Shown here: piece by piece, positions 27,551-41,351 of the stretch
How positions within the stretch are numbered: position 1 is the stretch's first letter
Layout: every line of letters starts with the position of its first letter
Source: Terfezia claveryi
Lineage: Eukaryota; Ascomycota; Pezizomycetes; Pezizales; Pezizaceae
Assembly (NCBI GenBank): GCA_015179025.1
Contig: WHUX01000060.1
Span: 124,001 to 188,000 of the forward strand
Direction: 5' to 3'
DNA length: 64,000 nt
Position numbers and translations under genes: made by a program
The notes under the pieces: generated by a model
Told to the model about the DNA's origin: nothing
The model's input: only the letters and a program-made list of their open reading frames with translations
The model's database searches: none

Positions 27551-30480
27551 GAGTCGGGCTTCACATATCAGCACTGGTGAAGTCCCTCCGTCGGAGAAGG
27601 TGTATATAAATAGAATTGCCTGGATGATATATATGGTATGGTCATGTGTGGGGGCAATGCTTCGGTCCCTCAGCATTTATTCTTTAGCTTTATTTCTTGG
27701 GTATTGGTAGCATATGCGACGGCATAGTCTGGTTGCACGGCGGCATAAAGGCAGGGGAACTTTTAGTTGGGGGGATGTTAATTGTATTCATCTGGCTCTT
27801 GTATTTCGTTGTATGGGAAACTTCTTTGTCGCACTTTTTTCCGTTTCGGGTTTTAAGAGAGAAAACTTATGTTAGTCTGGTTGGCACGAACCCTTTGTAA
27901 CTTATGTAGCTATACTCGCAGCCCCACCCTCTTCCTTGCACTAGCATTCGTGCAGTGATACCTCTTTTGGCTTGCCTAAATCAGTATATCAAACCTCTTG
28001 TCCATACGTTTTCTTGAGACTAAAGCAATGTACCCCGCGTCCCTGAGAACGCCGATTCCCATATAAATGTCATATCATCCGCCATGATCCTCAGGAGGAT
28101 ATGCAATGTCTACGAGGGTCTGATCGAGACCAACAGGAAGGGGTAAATATGGGCTCCTACTGTCTCATTCAGAAAAGCAATGGATGGAAGTTACATACAT
28201 ACTGTACATACATATGTAGTTAGCACGCGAGGATACATACTTATACATAACTTATTGAGCTCCCTATCAATCAAAAATACAACGAATTTCTCGATCTATA
28301 AATTGCTCTGGCTGAAGCAGCTGTCAGGATTCTTCCATTTAGTTCGTATTCAGCGGGGCTATGTCGTTTATTCAAATTTGTTTATGCATGCACAAGTAAG
28401 TCAGACAAGACAAAATCTATGTCTTACATCGTACCTAATAAGAGGATGATCTTGCGCACCGCCTGCCTTTATTAATTTTATTAATCTGTTATCCTCCTTC
28501 CCATGTGACTCCTTGCATAAAACAACCCAACTCCGGGGTCATGCCCGCAGACCCATCTCATCAATATAAATCCAGGCTTGATATTGCAGCCTCATCTCCT
28601 AGGCAATCTATTCTAATGGCTTTCCTTCCTTGGTTTTTTTTTTTCTTTTTTTTTTCATGTCTAGGATTTCGCTCCCTGTCCAGGTATACTAGGGTGTAAT
28701 TGGACGCCTTACCTAAGATCGGTAGGTAGTAGCTGGGGGCTCTTGTAACTTACCCAGCATGGCTTATATCACAACCTTCTGCATGGAGCTCATGAGGTAT
28801 TTATCGACGTTGGACTTCCTGCCTAGAGAAGCTGGCCCAGCGGGGAGTATGGGGCGATGTGAATAAACTACCGTAACAGCCAGGACCAATATAGGCCTTA
28901 AGTCAAGGACCAGTTCTGGGTTAGTGAAGGAATGAGTTACCTATCTGCTTGGACGAACACGTGGTTAGATGAGAGTTGATACATATACATCTCCTCAGAA
29001 GGTTCCTTCATAGAAAGGGACTTAAACATAATATCTTTTCATCCAAATAAAAGATGATTGCTCAACATACATTTTAGCCTACCAAATCCCGAAGAGATGT
29101 TGCTGCCTGAGCAAATTTAGCCCAAATATGCCAAGCAGTGTGCTTGCAGCCTCGTTTCGCCCCCTTGATGTGAGTGACATGGATACCGCCCCATTGATTT
29201 TCGCATACACAAGACATATGTTCATCCCTGATGACTATCTGTCTCGTTCTTTTTGTTGAGAGTGACGTTCATTTTCTTTGTATAGACCGTTGGCTTGAAC
29301 AGGCTCCAGTATTCATGAAGTGTCCTTATATTTGATGGTGGTATATCGTGGGCATCGCGCAAGGTTGAATCCACCTGCCATCACATTGTCTGATCACGAT
29401 GCTAGCGCTTTTCCCCGTAGGTACAGTACCTACAAGATTTATTTGGTTCCTCTTGCCACAAGATCTTCAACTGTGATACAGATCAGTTGAATGCTAACAC
29501 AGTGGCGGTCGTGGTTGCAATTTAAAGGAAACCTCTCTCAGCTCCGAAAGCAAAAAGTCTCCAGATCATCATGGTCAGAAATAGAAGAAGTTCAGGTTAT
29601 GGCTGGTACCTATCAGTAAATTTAAATATTTTCAGCCTGGGTCTGTGATAAGAGTTAGTCATGACGAGTTAAAAATGGTCACGATGAACGTCATCATCTG
29701 CATGGTCAACCTCGCAAGTGATGACCACGTCTTAATTACTTCTTCAAGTCTGCTGTTTGTGGGGCCATATGTATTTTCAAATGAGGGACTTTTCCCACCA
29801 TGAATTTTAAAGTAAATTAGCTTCCTCCATGCACCCTGGCTCATGTTGTCGTCTTATGAATACAACCTTTTCGTAGCGCCAAATCGTGAAACTTGTTATA
29901 ACGGAGCTCAATGTAGCGGGTTCCTCGCTTCAGCTCTCACCAAAATTCCTCTGATAACGGGTTACTTTCTGTGCCAACCGGACTAACTTTCTATACAAGG
30001 TTAGTTATGCTGTACCGGGCAGAGGAGGCCGCAGCCCTAAATTTTCGACCCATTCTTGAGAGTGCTTATGCCCTTTGTAATTGGCCTAGAGGGGATACTA
30101 CACATACCATCCTCAATCCTACCTTATATTGAGGATAGATTCATTTCATAATACCAAACACTTGCTATACCGAATAATAAATCTGATGGTATGTGCCGGC
30201 TGCCATAGTAAGTTGTAAGTGTATGCCACGACTTGTGTCCGTTTGAAAATAACCTGCAGATGAAATTGTCTAAATCTACATACCTGTGCAAGGTCTAGGG
30301 CAAGTATTTTGCAATGAAGGTAAAACAACCAAGCAGGATGTAGATATAATACAGTTCAGTATAGATATCTATCAAAGGCATTGAGCCTGAGAGAACCTTG
30401 CTTACTTCAAAACATCAGAAAGACAAAATAGGGATCATTTTTTCCATTTTCATCAGTCCTGGTTAGTCATAAAATTGATA
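27551..30480. other. gene-free stretch with recurring 15-mer
   Basis: No coding region is supported. The stretch contains three copies of the TAGTCTGGTTGGCAC motif: one with a missing G at 27725-27738, one at 27873-27887, and one inverted at 29971-29985 (TAGTCCGGTTGGCAC on the minus strand). Around 29886-29985 there are several AACCCGTTATC/CCGTTATAAC-like words, as seen near pogo-type transposon ends. Confidence 0.45.
27873..29985. mobile_element. possible TIR-bounded interval, no transposase
   Basis: The only facing pair of the 15-mer bounds this 2.1-kb interval: TAGTCTGGTTGGCAC at the left and its inverted, one-base-changed form at the right. Both outer ends are TA, as in Tc1/mariner insertion. 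The inside has no coding capacity, so it would be a non-autonomous or decayed element. The two arms diverge right after the 15-mer, which weakens the case. Confidence 0.3.
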
Positions 30481-30493
30481 AGTGAAGGATGAA

Positions 30494-30536
30494 TTATTTT
30501 TATTTTTATTTTTATTTTTATTTTTATTTTTATTTC
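30494..30536. repeat. hexanucleotide microsatellite (TATTTT)n
   Basis: About seven tandem copies of TATTTT, followed by a T run at about 30541-30550. Confidence 0.9.
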
Positions 30537-32550
30537 AATCTTTTTTTTTTATTTCAAATTTGCGTCCATATGGAGAATGCGTGCATATGGTATGTGGTGA
30601 GCCAATGTGCACGAGATGGGATGGAGCCTTAAGTGCGCAGGCTATGTAACCACTCTAGCATAGGGCCGGGTATAACAACTTAAGTCCAATATATTGAAAC
30701 CCAGCACGGGCAGTCCAGGTATGATCCTCGCCCGAAAGGAAAAATGGACACTCCACTAGTTGACAGATATGATATGGTTGGGATGCTGCACCGTCGATCT
30801 GAAATTACCCGGGCTACATAGTCTGGTTGGCACGAAGGGATAGTTTGGTAAGCAGGAGTGTTTTCATGGAGGCAGAGTACTGTGATGAAGTACGGGCAGT
30901 GTTTGTGCATTCGAAATTTTAAGGAAAGCTACCCATCAAATTAATCGGTCTGGGGGCACGAGCACACGCCTTTAGTTGGTTTCGAGGGTCTGCTAATTTC
31001 TTTTTAATTAGATTGTTGGAATTGGGGCATATCTGGGTAGGCTACTTCTCATGCCCAACATAGACCCGTGAAAATATTCCCCTAGCCTTTACCCGCAGCG
31101 ATGTCAGGAACTTGTCCACCGACTCTACTTCCCCGCCATCTCACTGCAAGGCCCAATGCATCCAGGACCAGTAAAGTACAGACGAAGGATGCAGCAACTA
31201 GCACAGCTAGACACCTGCAAGGTCACTGCTTATAAACTAAAGGTAGTTATCTCACTCAATTTATAACTTGACAGCTAACTATGAGGTTACATGAGATCAT
31301 TTACACACACCTTATCATATAACTGAACGTTGTTTGGACTGTTGCCATACGGCCTTACATACATGACATACATTTGGCCAACTAAGCTGATCCAATCGAA
31401 GGTGAAAAGCCTTCCAGTCCAGTTTCCAAATATTTGGATACAGAGCTTTCCTTGAATATATTTCCGTGCGGAAAGTTCTCCACTTTTGCTTCTTTCATAT
31501 TGCGGGCGGGCGGACTGGCTTGTAGAGCGGAGTTCCGACGTCGAGTCTACTTTGAACACAGAAAATAAAGAACGGAATAACTCCCCTCATTTCAGACATC
31601 TACTTAGGCTATTTCTATTTAATAACTACATACTCGTTGTTTACATTGGTGGGTGTGTAATACCATTTGTTGTCCAAACGCTGCAGATTGTGGCCTTCGA
31701 TTACTCGTGTTCCCTCTCCCATGTCATACCATAAAAATTTCGCCTGCACATTCTTTTCTCACTTCCCCTTCTATCCACCTCTACCCTTATTGTACCCTAC
31801 ATACAGTTCGTCCCGTTTGCCTGCTTAGGTACCTAGGTACCAATTCAACCAGGCAATCATATCTCTCCTTTTCCTTCCGGACCTTTGCCCTGTTTACCCT
31901 TACCTGCCTGACTTCCCTTTAAGAACCTGTCATGCTGAAGCTGACCTTCCTGGGCCAGGCTTGGCCGAGGCCTTTTCTTGTTGCCAATGTTCTTTGCTTT
32001 ACCTCCCTCACAGGAGGTAATTGCTCAGCAGCCTGCCACGTATTGGGCTCAGGCATGAACCTAGACCTGACAACCTGAAAAAACAATCCTTAGGGAGGAG
32101 AGAGAAGAAGTGGGAATGTGGCTGCCTTCCCTACTCTGACCCTTCGTGTGTTTGTGCATGTGTAAGTTTTGAAATGGTCCGGAATGGGCTTTCCCTCAAT
32201 CAGTTTGCCGAGGGCAAGAAGCTCAAGCAGACATGTGCACAAATTAACAACTCCCTAAGGAGGCTGCGGGTGGCATTCTTCAACAAACGCAAATAGAACA
32301 CAGAGGCTCCGGCGAAGACTATCAGTCCTTCATATTACTGTATTAGAAATACTTTTTGTCGTGGACAATTATTTCTACCACTTTTATTGGGAGTCAAGCT
32401 TCACTCACCTTTACACTGTACATCCCTCATAGCTGATATAGTTCCCTCCCACTACAGCCCCATTCGCAAACGCCTCACACACGGCTACCCTTTCCCACCC
32501 GCGCAGATCACCCAAATTGTACTTATGCTGCTCAAGTTTAGATTCTTATG
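30537..32550. other. gene-free stretch
   Basis: No coding region is supported. A further TAGTCTGGTTGGCAC copy lies at 30819-30833. Short open frames (for example 31287-31559 minus and 32021-32296 plus) show no domain. Confidence 0.45.
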
Positions 32551-32610
32551 CCTTGCCTTTGCCTTTACCTTTGCCTTTGCCTTTGCCTTTGCCTTTGCCT
32601 TTGCCTTGCC
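32551..32610. repeat. hexanucleotide microsatellite (TTTGCC)n
   Basis: Eight or so tandem copies of TTTGCC with one TTTACC variant. Read in frame it gives a Phe-Ala repeat, which accounts for the open frame across it. No other evidence of coding exists. Confidence 0.9.
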
Positions 32611-34031
32611 TTATCTAGCCAGGACTGTCTACCATCCAGGCATCAATTCACCCTCATTTATTCGACGGGACGGCTTGGTCCCTTTGTTCCTTCCTTTTCT
32701 CTCCCGTTCCATGAAAACCCTACATATTCGACTTACTGCACGTGTAAAGCAGGATATTTCCCTTTCCTCCACACACATGTTGATCGCAAGATACGATCCC
32801 TGAGGCAGGGCTTAAAGCCAAACCATCCAATCCCATTGTTCTAGATTTGTACACAGCAAACTTGTGTGATCATCTACATGAGTAGAGATCCTCGTACATT
32901 ACATAGACAATCCGAGCAATAGCCGATGTATGTCTCTCCTCCCAGAACACAGAGTCGTGGAGGAGGTTCACTAGGGTGGAGCCAGTCGAAGATGTGGTCT
33001 AACTGCTGTACTGCCGATCCTCTTGCAACTTGCGCTACTCCACTCTTGCGATTTGGTTTGACCCTGCCCATTTTCTGAAGATTCCAGATTCCAACCCCGA
33101 CTTGAGATTCGAGATCAACCACAAACATACGTGGATACCCCTTATGTCCATGTCAGGAATAACTCAGCAGGTATGTAGAAGTCCTGAATATTGATTAGTT
33201 ACTGTGGAAGATAGCTATTCTACTCTACCTATGGATTTTTTTGTACCGGCCAAAAAACACCAGAACCGAAGAATCTACGCCGAAAGCCAAACCCAAAACA
33301 GAACCCATAGTTAAGAAGAGTCTGAAACTGGAACAAGTGAAGGTATATATAGTAGCAAATTCAAATTCCCTAGTACCCTTCTCAACCAAGCCCGCAATCC
33401 TTTATCCCAAATATCAAACCAAACCACCCAATGCCCAAATTCCTAGCATGGTAAGTTAATCCCGCCAATGCCTATAAGTAATTCCTACAGCCCGAAAGAA
33501 AAAAATATTGCAAGAGCTTCTAGATCTAGCTATCAGCTACATCATAACGAAGCCCATGCCATATCAATATCCACAAGTAGACCAAAAAAATACACCGGAC
33601 TACCAAGCTCGCTATTCGAGCAGAAGTGTGAAGCCGTAAACTCCGTAAAACATCCAAAAGAGAATTATGTATAATAGAAAAACCCAGTGCGTGATTAAAC
33701 GCCACTCCAGTCTTCTCCTCGAAATACAACCCCATATATCGCAAAACAGAGGATAAATAGCACAATCCCACTCCTAACAAGAAAACAGATAATATTCACA
33801 AGCAAAGGCCGACCAAAGAAAGCGACATTTGATATCACAACACCCCCAGATTAACTCAAGCAAAAACAAAGATTTAAAAATCCCGTCCAAAATCAGTAGT
33901 GTATCCCAAGAATTATAGGAAAAAAATAAAGATAGTCGTAAGGTCGTCAAAGGGGGGTATAAATTTGGGGTATCGAGTTGGTATTAGTAACGCACAGCTG
34001 TCGTATTGTCTTCACCAGCCTGTTGGATTGC
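32611..34031. other. gene-free stretch downstream of the Ran1/Sks1-type kinase
   Basis: C/A-rich and A-rich sequence with no supported gene. The right end likely contains the 3' UTR of the kinase encoded from 34032. Confidence 0.45.
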
Positions 34032-35453
34032 TCAGTAACATGGCACACCTTGTGGACCTGTGACCAGGTGGGAGTTCTGTGGGAAGTAATGTGAACGAAG
34101 CTTGTCCACTTGGTCGAGTATTGGATGAGTAACCTGCCATGATGTGGTGTTCAATTGTGGGTGAGTCACGACGACTTGTGGACTACTATTCGATACAGGA
34201 GTTGGAGGAGGAGCAAAATGCACTGGCTTCTGAGCCTCTATAGGAGAGAGAGGTGGTGAAAGTGGTGGAGTGGCTGGTAACTGCCCTCCAGAGAAAATGA
34301 ACATGTCTTGTTGGGGATATGGAGCAGGGGTGGATGGGGGCGAAGGTGATATGACCCCATTTTGAGGTTGGAATTGAGGAAGATACTGCTGTGGTGGGAG
34401 TTCATAGGTATCAGAAGTAGAGATGTCCGAGCAATCAGAAGAAACGTCACTGGGCGGAGGAGTAGTGCACATGGCTGGTCCTGGACCTGTGGTAAACCTG
34501 TGGCAGTGCTGGATCCTCATTCGGAGATCCCGGACAGTAATCCGCTTCAAGGGGTCAAGCTCAAAGATTGAACGAAGAATATCATCCAGTTCCGCGGACA
34601 ATGGCAAGATAGTCCTCAGAAACTTAGGGTTCTTGAGGTACGCACGGAATGTGCTATCTGAAGGGGCTGCTCTTTTCCATGGATTCCGGCCACATGTAAG
34701 GTTCACTAAGATTACCCCGAGGGACCATACATCATTGGGAGCAGAGGCATAACAGTTCATTGCTCGATGTCCAGCCTGATGGTAACTCTTGGAGCTTGAT
34801 TGCTGCTGACATTCTGTTTTCCATACTTAGTATCTATCCAACTCCAGCAGTGCAGGAAATAGGTACTGACCTGGAGACATGTAGAATGTCGACCCGCAAC
34901 CAAAGTCAGAAGTAACGGCATCAGTGGTAGCTAGACCAAAATCCGCAAGCTTAACCTGGTATCCTCCATCACAAACTAGTACGTTCTCCGGCTTAAGGTC
35001 CCGGTGGTATATTCCCATGTTATGGCAGTGTTCCACGGCATCCAAAAGTTGGAGGAAAACCCGCTTGGCCAAAAGGTCATTTCCAACAAAGTGACCACGC
35101 TCGGTAATGTTGGTGAAGAGGTCTCCTTCTGGACAGTACTCAATGACAACATAGGTGCAATCCGGTGCCTCAAGGATCTTGATCAACGAGACAATGTTCT
35201 CATGGGCACTGACTCGGTGATGAAGAGCAATCTCTCGCTGCTGAAACCGTCTCTGCCTGGCATCCATTCCTTCTTTCGACAAAGCCTTCACTGCATAGGG
35301 CATGTATGTGTAAATGTCGATGGCAGTGTAGACAACCCCATAAGCTCCGATTCCCAGGATTCCGGTAAGTTCGAGATGTCCGGCAAGAAGGTGACCTATC
35401 CGATCCTCGGGACGAGTAGTGGCAGTAGAGCACGATGAAGAAGAGCTGGCCAT
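34032..35453 (-). CDS. Ser/Thr protein kinase, Ran1/Pat1-Sks1 type
   Basis: Protein kinase of about 454 aa in two exons, 35453-34871 and 34813-34032. Kinase motifs in order: GIGAYGVVYTA, YAVKAL, YHRDLKPENVLV, LADFGLATT, then across the intron GCGSTFYMSPECQQQ, and SAPNDVWSLGVILVNLTCGRNPWK. The SAPNDVWSLG and NPWK segments are typical of the fungal Ran1/Sks1 group, which links nutrient signals to mating, meiosis or filamentous growth. The C-terminal ~160 residues are Pro/Ser/Gln-rich and probably disordered. The frame stays open to an ATG at 35486, but the start at 35453 (MASSSSSC) matches the usual N-terminus and has a better context. The role in this organism is inferred from the family. Confidence 0.9.
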
Positions 35454-38400
35454 GACTGATGGTTTCCGGAGCCTTTTGGGGAACAAAATAAAATAATAAT
35501 AAAAATAATCGAATTAAAACAAAACAGTAACTGTAACTATTATGTTTCTCCGGCTTTTCCAATCAATTCCAATGGCAAGATACCTGGGCTCCTAAGGGTA
35601 GCTTGGATCGAGATAGTCCAGTTTCGGAAGGTGAGAGAGGTTGATCTAAGGATATATTTTCCAACTTCAAAAGACACAGAGCTTGAGAGAGGAAGATGCT
35701 GATGCGGAGGGGAGATGGGTAGTGAAGCAGTAATAAGCCTTGGAGGCAGGACCGAGAGCAAGAGTGAGAATGAGGTGGTAAGCAGTGGTCAAGGGAAGTC
35801 GAAAATATGCGGCTACACGGGGAATGGGGGAGGCCAGCAATTATATTTTTGGGATCTCACCATGGGTACGGTTCGAGTAGGTAGTCAGAATGGTACAGTC
35901 GAGGACTAGGTAGCGGTAGAGTGGACCCCGGCGCCCGGCCAGGTTTGCTCAGTGCTGACCAGGGGCGTATGGGGGGTAGCAGCTTGGTGTCTGGTGTGGT
36001 GGGTGGAGGGTGAAACTAGCGTTGTGCAGTGCAAGCAAGGCTAGGGCACAGACATGCCAGTTGCCAGCAAAGATGACGAGGGGAGGGGGGCAGTACTGCG
36101 ACTGGGGATGTACCTGGGATGGGGCCAATCACACTTGCACACGGCGGTTGGGGAGAGCTCTCCACCAAGCAGCAGGAATCTCGCGAAGGTGGTGTGGTGC
36201 CTGTGGAACGGGGTAGGGGCCCGTCAGTGCATGCTGGTGCCAGTGGGCAAAGGAACGCACAGAGGTAGCGCGACACGATGTTTTGCTGCTAGGTGCTGTG
36301 CGGTCATAAACCCCTCCCCCATTCTCAGTCAGTCGACATGTCCTATACACAACCAGGTGCAAAGTACACGAATACGGCCGCAAAACCGCAGTTGAGTGCT
36401 CACAACAGAATAAAGAATAACAACCGTAGATCCATACACATATCCAGAAGCGTCGCATCATATTTAGCGGTTTTATCTAGTACCAACGCAGAAAACAGGT
36501 TGACGCCGAGAGCAAATGCATAGGGAACGTTATGCCAACAGGAGGTATGCAAATCGGCATAATTTTAGGAGTACGGTAAACAGCAGAAGACCAGCTCATG
36601 ACTCTTGGTCTTCACCGAAACGAGATACCTTGTTCGTTGGACTATCCACTATGGGGATCTTCGAACAGCAACAGCTCAAACAAAACAAACACTCCCTACC
36701 AACCTCCGAATGGTATTTCCCGGAAATCTGTAACTTGATGTCAATGATGAGCTCTGCTGGTCCTCGAGGGCTCGCCCTCAAGCTTTGCCCAATGCAGCCA
36801 GCCCTCCGCTCTAGCCATTTGCAGAAACTAAGGCTGTTACTGATCGTCGTTTTCGTCGTGTGCCGTCGACTGCAAGGATTCAACACTCCCATTATTGGCT
36901 GAGAGCTCCTAGCCCTTGCTGTCACAAACGTTAGCAGGAACCTCATGGCCCACAACCAGATAGGATCTGCGAACGGCTCTCTAACTCGCAGCCACAGTGT
37001 GTACATTTGATGAGCAACTGAGCGGAAATAGAACTACCTGAAACTTGTAATTAGCTATCCTCAGCTCCATTACTTTGTGAATCTCATAATCCCATGTTTG
37101 CGAGGGGAGTATTGGGAGTATTGACGAAACAGATATGTGTTTCGGAGCAAATCTGAAGATTTTCCGCCCAGAATCAACCCGGTGTCCACGCTCGCCTTCA
37201 AGAAAAAACACCGAAACTGGCCACTCTTTGCGACCACGGTTAGCAGACGCGTCTTGCTGGTTATTCTCAACGTGACCTTTTCCCTACAGCCACAACACTG
37301 TTAGTGCATTCGGTACGTCCTTAGTTACCCAATACGTGGCTCGACCTATGTATTGGGCTGCAGATGTTGGGGTTCGGATTGCCCGTGCTCGGCCAATGAT
37401 ATTTGCTAGGGTGCTCCTCCCGAAGGAATCGATCACCATTCTGTTTTACCAAGGCGTTTGCTTCCTAATGATCAAGATGACCCCCGTGAAGATGCAAGCA
37501 GCGATAGGCCATGCGTCTTCATATTGTATGCATGAGCAAGGTAACTGATTTCGTCAATCCCGTTTTTCCTCCTTAATCAAGTCTGAATTGACTCTTCCTT
37601 CAATCCCACTTTCCCATAGGCTGACGAAACAAATATATTCAATAACAAACCATTTGAATGTGAAATTAGGCAGAGGGAATCTAGCAGATCAATCCTTCGA
37701 AGCTGAGGATAAGAAACTTGATATTTTGATCCCTGCGCCCCATTTCATTGTTCCTTTGCTCAATTAAACGGTTCCCACTATCTCGGCCATGCCGGCACTA
37801 AATATCAGCTGTAAGGAATGACAGGTAGCTTCGCCGCAATGCGTTTACTGTGATAATTGGCCCAGGGTCCAAACGTGTGAATAACGTGGTGTGGCGGAGA
37901 TCAATCCTCGAATTCGTCATTTTCGAGAAGCCCAAGCGTAAATTCTTCATTTATCATTCGTTCTTTATATCCAATCTATGCTCAAAGCGTCAACTGCACC
38001 GAAAGCAGTGGTGTACCTGTATATTTTTGTCAACCATGTGACAGCATCGCGTTTAACGTGATTAAAGGCATTGAGGCACCTGCGCCAAAGATCAACGGCT
38101 CTCCAGAAGATTCATTGGAAGAAGCATTCGGTGCATAAGCGCTTTTAGGGATATGTAATCATTTTAACCAAAGCATAATGACCTCCAAATATTCGTTCGG
38201 TGAGGATATCGGGTGTATGTAGTGGGGAAATGGCTGTGTTGATGCATAAAGTAAGCCGACGGACCTGTTTCAAATGCTTCTTCGAAAGCTGTGATTGGTT
38301 TCCAGTACCAATTTGTCTTAGCCAGGGAACTGGACCTTCTATCTTAATGTTGGTGTTCCAGGTGTATGTGCATACGCAATGATCTCACGCTGGATAGGTA

Positions 38401-39923
38401 CCAGTACGAGTAGGCAGGCAGGCCTTTCCCGCCGTTGGGATTCTCCGTTAGTCTCGGCGTGAATTAAGAACACCAACTGTTGGTGATTGAATTGGTACCA
38501 TAACCGAGATGTTAGTATGGGCCATTACCTTAGGATGTCTCACACATTGCATTGGAATGAAGAGAGATTATATTCGAGCCGAATTCGAACTACCTAGGGT
38601 GGATACCTAATACAATGGGCGATGTCTGTTAAATCTAGATGATACCAGGTTGCATGGAGAGGATTCAGTAACTCTGGTTCCCAAAGGATGTTTTAGTGTC
38701 GTCTGGTTCGAGTTTTAGTGCCGTGGTAGTTGTGGTGGGGTGTGTGTGGCGGTACTAAGTTGAAGTCCGAGAGAATGTTATTGTTTCTCCTAAATGAGAT
38801 CAATAGCCTTGTTCCTACATCATCACCACTGCCGACCTGGGGATATGACCCAAAACTCCGGATATAATCAGTACCAATTCTGCCAGGACCTTCCTCAGAG
38901 TGACGCTATTGATGTCTTTGAGAGAGGAATCGCACCTTACGGTTGGGTTGAGACAGGGAACAGCTTGGTAGGAAACCAACAGTTGGTGTCTCTAGTGACA
39001 TTAGAGTCTCCACTCTTCACCCCAAAGGTTTGGTTCCTGGCAACGGGGACCCGGCAGCATATAGAAATGTCTCGTTTTGGGCTATGTTGGTATTGGTGTT
39101 TGTTGGTTACCAGAGTGCGGGGATCCAAACTGACGTCCCATTCATCAGGGTAACGCATGATACAACTGGAATTAAGACCATATGGAGTCTCAGACAGAAT
39201 GGCGGCCGACCATAACAGTCTCGCAGGAGCAAGGTTGGGTTCTGAGACTACGAAATTGCTGTGATTAGACAAGGTATGATGAGCGGACGTGTAGTCACGT
39301 TTCTGCCCAGAATAGCACCAAAACCCCTCTTACAGTGGGCCCAGAAACAACTAGACAAAACAGTAGCATAATATTACTTGCCTTCATGGGCCGCAACCAG
39401 CTCACCGTAGGACTGGTAACCGAGATGAGTTGCACAGAAATATCTCGAAGCTGACACTTGTGGTAGACAGAAGAACCTCATTTGTATTTCGAAACATTGA
39501 TATTGTCAGCTCCAAATATGATACACGATTATACCCCACTTGATTTAAATTGTTCTCACATTCAAACAGCAATTTCCCATTCCACTGGAATTGACTGCGT
39601 AGGCCACATAAATGTATCATACGCCTGGACCACTTGCCCCTGCACAGTCAACTGAGAACAGAACAGAAACATTATACCCAAATAATAATATCAACAACAA
39701 TCAAGGAGAGTTCAGCAAAGCCACATAAAAAAAAAAAAAAACACGCCATTATATCATGCCAAAGTCTGTGGTCCACCCAAGAAACAAAACAAGAAGGAAG
39801 AAGGCCATTGTAAATACAATTACGCGAGGGCTAGAGTAGTTGCCCCAACAAGACAGCTTGGAGCCTAGACCAGGGATGGGTCATATGGTCATATGACCCA
39901 ACTCGGGAAAGATTAAACAATGT
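35454..39923. other. large gene-free interval
   Basis: About 4.5 kb. The left 450 bp should carry the promoter and 5' UTR of the kinase gene. Several open frames of 100-136 codons (36516-36902 plus, 36596-37006 minus, 38794-39153 plus, 38937-39272 minus) overlap one another on opposite strands and have no recognisable domain. The region could hold a noncoding RNA or diverged element remains, but nothing can be shown. Confidence 0.4.
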
Positions 39924-41351
39924 CTAAACCAGTCTGCTGGATTTCGCCTTGTGAGTCCGCTGATAATTCAAAATCATGCGTGAGCGGTGCTGCTGTGCCC
40001 GCTTGAATTTGTAGTAAAGGGTAATACAATCCTGTTTCGGATCATGACATGGGTCAGCCAGTTGAACTTTTGTACTGCTGGGGAGTTCAAGAGCATTATG
40101 TCACGTAAAAGAGCAATCCAAGGGACAGATTGACATACCTTTAATATGACAAAAAGACACCCACCCAAAATACTCCTGTGAAAAGATTCTGGCAGCTTCT
40201 TACGCAGAGCCGGTATCCTTCCCAGTAAGCTTCCCATCAAAGCCGAAACACTCGGGAGCAAAAGTGCCCCAACAATTGAGTTCGTGACATTGCTCCCCTG
40301 GACAACGATATTATGGTTTTCCACAATGACCTCACCCTGCCAACCTCGACCTTGTTCTTGATTCCTAGCCTGTTCTCGGGCGCCCTGGACTGGGATGACC
40401 TCCTCAACTCCATCCACAGCATCGGCAGCGGCGTTCTCTTCTTCTTGAACTGGCTCCACAGCCTTGGCCCATTCTTCTTCGTGCGGTTTAATAAACCTAT
40501 CCCACACACCGTAGTATGCACTCCGTATATATGGTAAGAGAGCCAACGTAACGGCTGGTGATGGAGGCAAGGTAAAATGAAGGGGATCGCTATGGCAGAA
40601 GAAGATGAATGGTAAGACTGGTAAGGTAGCGTCCATTATCCGCGTACGGCTACCGACTAATACAAAAGGAATAAGAGGAAGACCAACACCGAGCCTCCAT
40701 GTCCACTGAAAGTCACTGGAGCCCGGGGATAGTAGTAGAGAGTTAGCCATCTCAGTACCACATATCAGATACACCGAGTTGACTCCATATATAGTACATC
40801 CTATGATCACGGCAGAACCGAGACCTGAAATTGTCATATCAGCATAGCCATCGCAATTGTGATATTACCCACATACCACATAGAATGATTAACGGCACGG
40901 TGGCATTCGCTACCCGCGCCGCACCATCAATTATCTCTAAAGCCACAGACCTCTCCTGTTTGAACTTTATCCTATGCTTGCACTGTGGGCATTCAATTTT
41001 TGCCTTCCCACCTTTTGCGTACTCCGCCGCGATCCAGTTCAATAAGCATCTCTCATGAGCAACCAAGCTACACCGGCACGGTGACTTCCATTCACCTAGA
41101 AGATTTGGCTGTCCTGATGCAATATCCTCCGCTTCTGTTGAGTAGCATACCCAACAGCGGCGTGAGTCATCTTCAGTATGACGAGTTGAGGGTGCAGCGT
41201 TGAGGCTCGTCCGCGGTGTTAGATGAATGAGAGATGCCTCTGAGTCGGATTCAATAGCTGCGGCTGCGATAGCTCGTGAGGTGAGGTGACTTGTAGATGC
41301 CGCGGAATGTGCAGCGGCGGAGGCGCCTAGGGGATGGTGCAGATTAGCCAT
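39924..41351 (-). CDS. RING-CH (MARCH-type) zinc finger membrane protein, probable E3 ubiquitin ligase
   Basis: Membrane protein of about 422 aa with an N-terminal C4HC3 RING-CH finger. Three exons: 41351-40877, 40824-40139 and 40031-39924. Zinc ligands are visible in RRCWVCYSTEAED, SPCRCSLVAHERCLLNW and IECPQCKHRI, the C-x2-C, C-x-C, H-x2-C, C-x2-C pattern of MARCH ligases. Several hydrophobic segments follow (ATVPLIILCG..AVIIGCTIYGV, LPLIPFVLVG, IVGALLLPSVSALMG). The last exon was chosen because it gives a basic tail, KDCITLYYKFKRAQQHRSR. Reading through intron 2 instead gives an unrelated tail. The frame stays open upstream to a GTG, but the first ATG is at 41351. It is divergent from the Tfc6 gene, with 422 bp between the starts. 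Substrates are unknown. Confidence 0.88.

Noticed and set aside
32387..32844. two overlapping open frames with Phe-Ala or Leu-Cys repeats
   Set aside because: They arise from the TTTGCC microsatellite read in two frames.
38794..39272. overlapping open frames on both strands (119 and 111 codons)
   Set aside because: Neither has a recognisable domain; overlapping opposite frames of this size are expected by chance.
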